In this document: one piece after another, positions 22,065-26,289 of the stretch
Position numbering within the stretch: the stretch's first letter is position 1
How the letters are laid out: the number at the start of each line of letters is the position of its first letter
Source: RGIG6353 sp045660745
GTDB lineage: Bacteria > Bacillota > Clostridia > Oscillospirales > SIG627
Direction: 5' to 3'
DNA length: 26,289 nucleotides
NCBI GenBank assembly: GCA_045660745.1
Contig: JAZREJ010000028.1
Coordinates: forward strand, 1-26,289
Translations under genes and position numbers: made by a program
Notes under the pieces: model-generated
Databases searched by the model: none
What the model was told of the DNA's origin: nothing
Seen by the model: the letters and a program-made list of their open reading frames with translations, nothing else

Positions 22065-23372
22065 TTATTTTTCACAAATCTTAACAAAGGAGTAGTTTTT
22101 CATTGTAAGGACGGCATTTTTTACAGTGCTTATCTTTTCTCCGTTGTGATCCTTGTCAACAAGATATAAATCATATTCGCCTTCTCTTCCGAAATTAACG
22201 CAGATTTCCTTGTCGGCGGCGTTATCATCGTCTGTGTAGTAGGTGACAATGGCGGTTGCCTTGCCGTTTTCTCCGACTCCCGCAAGAACAAAAATTTCAT
22301 TGTCATCCGACGTGCATTCAACGTCCTTCATATCATAAAAGTCACCGTACCAGAAAAATGGGTAATACCCCTTGAGAGGTTCAAGCGTGTAGAAGTCCCA
22401 CATTCCGCAGAAGGTACAGGGGCGCGCGTCGTAATACATAAGCATATCGATACTCGAACGCTGGGCGGAGGATATGCATCCCATAATAAATGAAGCTCCC
22501 TTGACGCCTATAATCTGTTTTATTGAGTAAACGAATTCATCTTCCCAACCCTTGACGTAGTTCCATTCGTTGAGTATCGATTCGGCACTTGTGTATCCGT
22601 TTTCGTCAAGCAAATTGCGATAGATTTCAGCCGCTCTAACCATTTTTGAAGGCTCGGTGCAATAGATGTGCCAGGAGAAGAAGTCGAGAGGCACGTTGCG
22701 ACGGCTCATTTCCGCAAGAAAGTCAGTTGCCCATTGGGTGTTGCAGGCGAGTGCGGGACCGCCGATTTTAAGCTCGGGAAAGCAACGCTTCAGGTGTTTT
22801 GCGGTGATTTCAAAGAGGTCGAAAAACTGTGCTTTCGTACCGCCCCACGTACGCTTGTTTGTTGCTTCATCAGGGTCGAGGTCAGGCTCGTTCCATATCT
22901 CCCAGTAGGGCATATCGTGGAAGAATCCGTTTGCCCAGCCCTTGGTGTAGTGGCGGATTATATGCTCACATACAACCGCCCACTTGTGAAAGTCTGCCGG
23001 CGGGTAGATGTTATATTTTTTTATGTAGTGCTCGATCTTCTGACCGAGTCTGTAGAATACCTTCGTGTCGGCATCAAGCGCTGTGAGAATCGCCTCGTCC
23101 GTGCAGGCAAAATCGTAGGAATCGGGCTCGTAAGGACTCTTGGTGAAGTCGGGAAATACAGCTGAAATGTCAATTCCGTGCTCTCCACCGTATACCGTTT
23201 CGAATGAGGCGTCGTGGTTTCTCGCGAATGGAATACGCGCCGCCTTGTAGGCATCGAAGTTTGAACGCAGCTGGTCGTTTGCGTGTCTTCTGCAGCAGGG
23301 ACCATTGTTAACGGCGTTTAAAGGCTTGAAAGCTCCAAGAATTCTTTCGGGATAGATTTTAACAGTACTCAC
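22065..23372 (-). CDS. GH39-like glycoside hydrolase (first of tandem pair)
   Basis: The 435-residue paralog of the next gene keeps the same catalytic positions, E162 (WEIWNEPDL) and E269 (ESILNEWNY). It lacks a signal peptide. The start is taken as GTG 23372, which aligns with the paralog's ATG (MSTVKIYPERILGAF against MSTIKINPERILGAF) and has GAGGTGAT at the right distance; a start three codons upstream would put the GTG inside that ribosome site. It leads a three-gene operon (this gene, its paralog, the PHP protein). A 45-nt gap separates the paralogs. Confidence 0.85.
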   Translation of the reverse strand: MSTVKIYPERILGAFKPLNAVNNGPCCRRHANDQLRSNFDAYKAARIPFARNHDASFETVYGGEHGIDISAVFPDFTKSPYEPDSYDFACTDEAILTALDADTKVFYRLGQKIEHYIKKYNIYPPADFHKWAVVCEHIIRHYTKGWANGFFHDMPYWEIWNEPDLDPDEATNKRTWGGTKAQFFDLFEITAKHLKRCFPELKIGGPALACNTQWATDFLAEMSRRNVPLDFFSWHIYCTEPSKMVRAAEIYRNLLDENGYTSAESILNEWNYVKGWEDEFVYSIKQIIGVKGASFIMGCISSAQRSSIDMLMYYDARPCTFCGMWDFYTLEPLKGYYPFFWYGDFYDMKDVECTSDDNEIFVLAGVGENGKATAIVTYYTDDDNAADKEICVNFGREGEYDLYLVDKDHNGEKISTVKNAVLTMKNYSFVKICEK

Positions 23373-23390
23373 AATAATCACCTCGACTTG

Positions 23391-23430
23391 ATTTTAACTT
23401 TATTTTTCTCAAAAGTCAATATTAATTGAC
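23391..23430 (-). promoter_or_regulatory. Promoter and operator-like palindrome of the glycosidase operon
   Basis: On the minus strand, TTGACT (23419-23414), a 17-nt spacer and TAAAAT (23396-23391) form the promoter. The palindrome GTCAATATTAATTGAC (23415-23430; 6-bp arms) covers the -35 box, as does the TGTCAA/TTGACA repeat at the solute-binding-protein promoter. The spacing between half-sites differs by one base. Confidence 0.7.
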
Positions 23431-23461
23431 ACGAAATATAGCCTATTTTTTTAACAACCTA

Positions 23462-23497
23462 TTGACTTTTACGCTTTAGTGTGCTAAAATACTAAAG
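23462..23497 (+). promoter_or_regulatory. his operon promoter with overlapping operator
   Basis: TTGACT (23462-23467), a 17-nt spacer and TAAAAT (23485-23490) drive yerC and the his genes. An inverted repeat CTTTAGT (23474-23480) / ACTAAAG (23491-23497) spans the -10, and a nested palindrome TTTAG-TGTG-CTAAA lies at 23475-23488. The CTAA/TTAG half-sites recall TrpR-type operators, which fits autoregulation by the first gene product. Confidence 0.75.
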
Positions 23498-23524
23498 AAA
23501 TAAAGTAAACAGTGGAGGATTAAA

Positions 23525-23818
23525 ATGGTAAAGAAACCCCTCACGGCAAGCGATAAGCTTTTTCATGCCGTATTGAAACTTGAAAATCTTGAAGAATGTA
23601 AGGCGTCTTTTGAAGATCTGTGTTCTATACGAGAGCTTCAGGATCTGACTCAGCGCTTCGAAGTTGCGTGCATGCTGTGGGAAGGCAAGAACTACCAGGA
23701 GGTCTCCCGCGAAACGGGTGCGTCTACCGCAACCATTTGCCGTGTCAACAAGTGTATTAACTACGGAAGCGACGGATATCGTGCTGTCCTTGAAAGGGAG
23801 AACGGTGAGAAAAAATGA
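23525..23818 (+). CDS. yerC: YerC/YecD (TrpR-family) regulator, likely histidine-operon repressor
   Basis: The 97-residue all-helical DNA-binding protein has the length and motif of the YerC/YecD branch of the Trp-repressor superfamily: LTQRFEVACMLWEGKNYQEVSRETGASTATICRVNKCI, with the helix-turn-helix at about residues 52-75. In Bacillota this family has been proposed by comparative genomics to control histidine biosynthesis (named HisR there). Its place at the head of hisZ-hisG-hisD supports that. The start ATG 23525 has GTGGAGG upstream. Its stop overlaps hisZ in an ATGA junction. Confidence 0.9.
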   Translation: MVKKPLTASDKLFHAVLKLENLEECKASFEDLCSIRELQDLTQRFEVACMLWEGKNYQEVSRETGASTATICRVNKCINYGSDGYRAVLERENGEKK

Positions 23819-24894
23819 ATTTTCCCGAAAATATTTTAAAAAGTGAAGAAAAAGCTGTATTCAGACTTCGCTCACTCTACAGGCAGAGAGGCTATGAGCC
23901 ATATAAGATGAGCAAGTTTGAGGAATATGACCTCTACGTCAGGAACAAGAGCTTTCTTGTTTCTGACAACATTATTACATTTACCGATACGAATGGCAAG
24001 CTCATGGCACTCAAGCCCGACGTTACCCTCTCTATCGTAAAGAACACGAGAGAAGGAGAGACGCGAAAGGTATATTACAACGAAAACGTATACCGTGTTT
24101 CGGAGGGAAGTCACTCATACAAGGAGATAATGCAGACGGGACTTGAATACATCGGTAGCGTTGACGAATATGCGCTTTCCGAGGTGCTCACTCTTGCTTC
24201 TCTCAGCCTTGAAGAGATATCGGAGGACTTTGTTCTTGACGTTGCTCATCTCGGCATAACCTCTCTTTTGCTAAGCATTTCGGGTGCTGACGAGGGGGCG
24301 CAGAAGCGTATTCTTGAATGTATGGGCGAGAAGAATATCCACGGAATTGAAGCGGAGTGTCGGGACGCGGGAGTCAGCGAGACTGACACGGAGCGCATAA
24401 AGGCACTCGTTAAATGCTACGGAAAGCCCGATACCGTCATCGCAAGCCTTCGTAAGATTCTTGCAGAAAAAGAATTTGAAGTGCTTTTTGACGAGCTTGA
24501 AACGGTGCTCACCCTTGCTTCAAGCGACAGAATAAGACTTGATTTTTCCGTTGTTTCGGATACCAATTATTATAACGGTATAGTGTTTAAGGGCTTTATA
24601 AACACAATACCCACCGCGGTTCTTTCGGGCGGTCAGTACGACTCCCTTATGAAACGCTTTGGCAAGAGTGCGGGCGCTATCGGCTTTGCAGTCTACCTTG
24701 ACCTTCTTGAAGGACTTGAAAGCGGTGTCGGGTACGAGGTTGATACCCTTGTGCTCTATAACTGTAATACTTCCCCCGTACTTGTCTCCAAAACCGTAAA
24801 TGAGCGTATTGGAGAAGGGGAAACGGTGAGAGCCGCAACCGAGATACCGAAAAAACTTAAATATAAGACCCTTGTTGATATTACAGAGGTGTAA
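23815..24894 (+). CDS. hisZ: ATP phosphoribosyltransferase regulatory subunit HisZ
   Basis: The 359-residue protein is a class II aminoacyl-tRNA-synthetase-like paralog of HisRS that lacks tRNA charging. It binds the short HisG to make the active, histidine-inhibited first enzyme of histidine biosynthesis. Motif-2-like TFTDTNGKLMALKPDVTLSIVKN and KVYYNENVYRV, with the later GGQYDSLMKRFG block, identify it. The order yerC-hisZ-hisG, with HisG of only 210 residues, confirms HisZ over HisS. The ATG overlaps the yerC stop by 4 nt. Confidence 0.93.
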   Translation: MNFPENILKSEEKAVFRLRSLYRQRGYEPYKMSKFEEYDLYVRNKSFLVSDNIITFTDTNGKLMALKPDVTLSIVKNTREGETRKVYYNENVYRVSEGSHSYKEIMQTGLEYIGSVDEYALSEVLTLASLSLEEISEDFVLDVAHLGITSLLLSISGADEGAQKRILECMGEKNIHGIEAECRDAGVSETDTERIKALVKCYGKPDTVIASLRKILAEKEFEVLFDELETVLTLASSDRIRLDFSVVSDTNYYNGIVFKGFINTIPTAVLSGGQYDSLMKRFGKSAGAIGFAVYLDLLEGLESGVGYEVDTLVLYNCNTSPVLVSKTVNERIGEGETVRAATEIPKKLKYKTLVDITEV

Positions 24895-24897
24895 GAG

Positions 24898-25530
24898 ATG
24901 CACAATGATATGCTGAACGTGGCACTGCCCAAGGGAAGACTTGGCGAAAAGGTGCTCACACTTTTTGAAAAGGCGGGCTTTGAGTGTCCCGCAATACATG
25001 AAACAAACAGAAAACTGATATTCGAGAACCCCGAAAAGCGGGTGCGCTATTTCTGGGTAAAGCCCTCCGACGTTGCCATTTACGTTGAGAGAGGCGCTGC
25101 CGATATAGGTGTTGCGGGAAAGGATATTTTGCTTGAATATTCCCCCGACGTCTACGAGCTTGTGGACCTTAACATGGGTAAGTGCAGAATGGCTGTTGCC
25201 GCTCCCCGTGATTTTCGCGATAACCCCGAGCGAACACTCCGTGTTGCCACAAAATTTGTAAACATTACAAAACGCTATTATTCGGGACTCGGACGTGATA
25301 TAGATATCATAAAGCTTAACGGCTCTATTGAGATTGCGCCCATCCTCGGACTGTCCGACGTTATCGTGGATATTGTTGAAACAGGTACAACTCTCCGCGA
25401 AAATGACCTTGAGGTATTTGAGGAGGTCGTGCCGATCAGTGCGAGACTTATCGCAAACAAATCAAGCTTTAAATTTAAAAACGAACTTATCGAAAGGGTA
25501 TCGATAGCCCTTGCAGAGGAAACAAAATGA
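24898..25530 (+). CDS. hisG: ATP phosphoribosyltransferase catalytic subunit, short form
   Basis: It joins ATP and PRPP to form phosphoribosyl-ATP, the committed step of histidine synthesis. The 210-residue length is the HisG short form, which lacks the C-terminal histidine-sensing domain and needs HisZ. Motifs: ALPKGRLGEK at the N-terminus, AADIGVAGKDIL, and the PRPP-binding DIVETGTTLREN. The start ATG 24898 lies 3 nt after hisZ, with GAGG 8 nt upstream; the ATG at 24910 is an alternative. Confidence 0.96.
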   Translation: MHNDMLNVALPKGRLGEKVLTLFEKAGFECPAIHETNRKLIFENPEKRVRYFWVKPSDVAIYVERGAADIGVAGKDILLEYSPDVYELVDLNMGKCRMAVAAPRDFRDNPERTLRVATKFVNITKRYYSGLGRDIDIIKLNGSIEIAPILGLSDVIVDIVETGTTLRENDLEVFEEVVPISARLIANKSSFKFKNELIERVSIALAEETK

Positions 25531-26289
25531 TAAAGATATTAAAGTATTCAGAGGTATCTCCCTCAGAGATATTTGATAGGACCCTTCCCACACAGAAGGT
25601 GGAGGGAGCGGTATCGGAAATAATTGCAGACGTTGTAAAAAGAGGAGACGAGGCTCTTTTTGACTATGCTGAAAGATTTGATAAGGTAAAGCTTGACAGC
25701 CTTACCGTCACTGCCGAAGAAATTGCGGCAGCTCGCGCAAGCGTATCTCCCGAGTTTCTTGCGGTTCTCGAAAAGGCGGCGGCAAATATTCGCCGTTTCC
25801 ACGAAAAGCAGATAAGACACGGTTTTGTTATAAATGAGGAAAACGGAATTGTTATCGGTCAGAAGGTAATACCCGTTGACCGTGCAGGACTTTACGTTCC
25901 GGGAGGAACAGCGGCTTATCCTTCAACCGTTTTGATGGACGCCATTCCCGCAAAGCTTGCGGGTTGCCGTGAGGTCGTAATGACCACACCTCCCTCAAAG
26001 GACGGAAGTGTAAATTCAGTCATTCTTGCCGCTGCAAGTGTTGCTGGGATTGACCGAATTTTCAAAGTCGGCGGAGCACAGGCAATTGCCGCTCTTGCTT
26101 ACGGTACCGAGACTGTGCCGAAGGTTGATAAGATAGTAGGACCGGGTAACGCATTCGTTGCCGAGGCTAAAAAGCAGGTATTCGGTAAGGTGTCTATCGA
26201 CATGATTGCGGGCCCGAGCGAAATACTTATCATTGCTGACGGTAATTCCAACCCAGGCCACCTTGCCGCTGACCTTCTCTCTCAGGCTG
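25527..26289 (+). CDS. hisD: Histidinol dehydrogenase, 3' end beyond window
   Basis: It oxidises histidinol to histidine in two NAD+-dependent steps with Zn2+. The first 254 of about 430 residues are in the window, and the frame is open to the edge. Diagnostic blocks: GLYVPGGTAAYPSTVLM, VGGAQAIAALAYGTETVP, DKIVGPGNAFVAEAKKQVFG, DMIAGPSEILIIAD and HLAADLLSQ. The ATG overlaps the hisG stop in an ATGA junction. It is incomplete only because the window ends. Confidence 0.97.
   Translation, partial: MIKILKYSEVSPSEIFDRTLPTQKVEGAVSEIIADVVKRGDEALFDYAERFDKVKLDSLTVTAEEIAAARASVSPEFLAVLEKAAANIRRFHEKQIRHGFVINEENGIVIGQKVIPVDRAGLYVPGGTAAYPSTVLMDAIPAKLAGCREVVMTTPPSKDGSVNSVILAAASVAGIDRIFKVGGAQAIAALAYGTETVPKVDKIVGPGNAFVAEAKKQVFGKVSIDMIAGPSEILIIADGNSNPGHLAADLLSQA

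Overview
The window reads as chromosome of a low-to-mid GC Gram-positive anaerobe, most likely a member of Clostridia (Bacillota). The grounds are AGGAGG-type ribosome binding sites, sigma-A promoters with 17-nt spacers, a short-form HisG paired with HisZ, a YerC/TrpR-family regulator heading the his operon, UPF0371/DUF1846, an SLH-domain surface protein and a Bacillota-type lipoprotein signal. Genus cannot be assigned from sequence reading alone. No rRNA, tRNA, CRISPR array, integrase or transposase was recognised.

Layout. (1) 1-243 is a non-coding mosaic of short hairpins ending in a repeat element. (2) gpmI (glycolysis) lies on the minus strand, divergent from (3) a tight three-gene operon at 2036-7190 encoding ABC exporter half, DUF1854 protein and second ABC exporter half. 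(4) An EF-G-like GTPase, a HAD phosphatase, and an M29 aminopeptidase followed by a secreted transglutaminase/SLH protein are housekeeping or surface genes, most with a clear promoter and terminator. (5) 13530-14807 is an accessory island: stacked hairpins, an XRE repressor divergent from a small SLOG-like protein with an operator palindrome inside the shared promoter region, and a 20-bp direct repeat on both sides. (6) A C-type-lectin/formylglycine-enzyme-like protein at 14808-16040 resembles targets of diversity-generating retroelements, but no reverse transcriptase or template repeat is visible here. (7) A DUF1846 gene sits behind a leader that looks like a transcription attenuator. (8) 17806-23372 is a carbohydrate region: an orphan lipoprotein solute-binding protein, convergent with an operon of two tandem GH39-like glycosidases and a PHP-domain protein. 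(9) From 23462 to the window end runs the start of a histidine operon, yerC-hisZ-hisG-hisD, with overlapping or near-overlapping genes; hisD is cut by the window edge.

How the genes may work together. The ABC-DUF1854-ABC trio looks like one exporter of unknown substrate. The cytoplasmic GH39-like enzymes and the solute-binding protein may share a sugar supply, and their promoters both carry a TGTCAA/TTGAC inverted motif over the -35 box. YerC probably controls the his genes that follow it, through an inverted repeat overlapping its own promoter. The strongest candidates for new biology are the XRE-SLOG island, the ABC-DUF1854-ABC exporter, the retroelement-target-like protein, and a two-copy intergenic element whose stem shows a compensatory base change.
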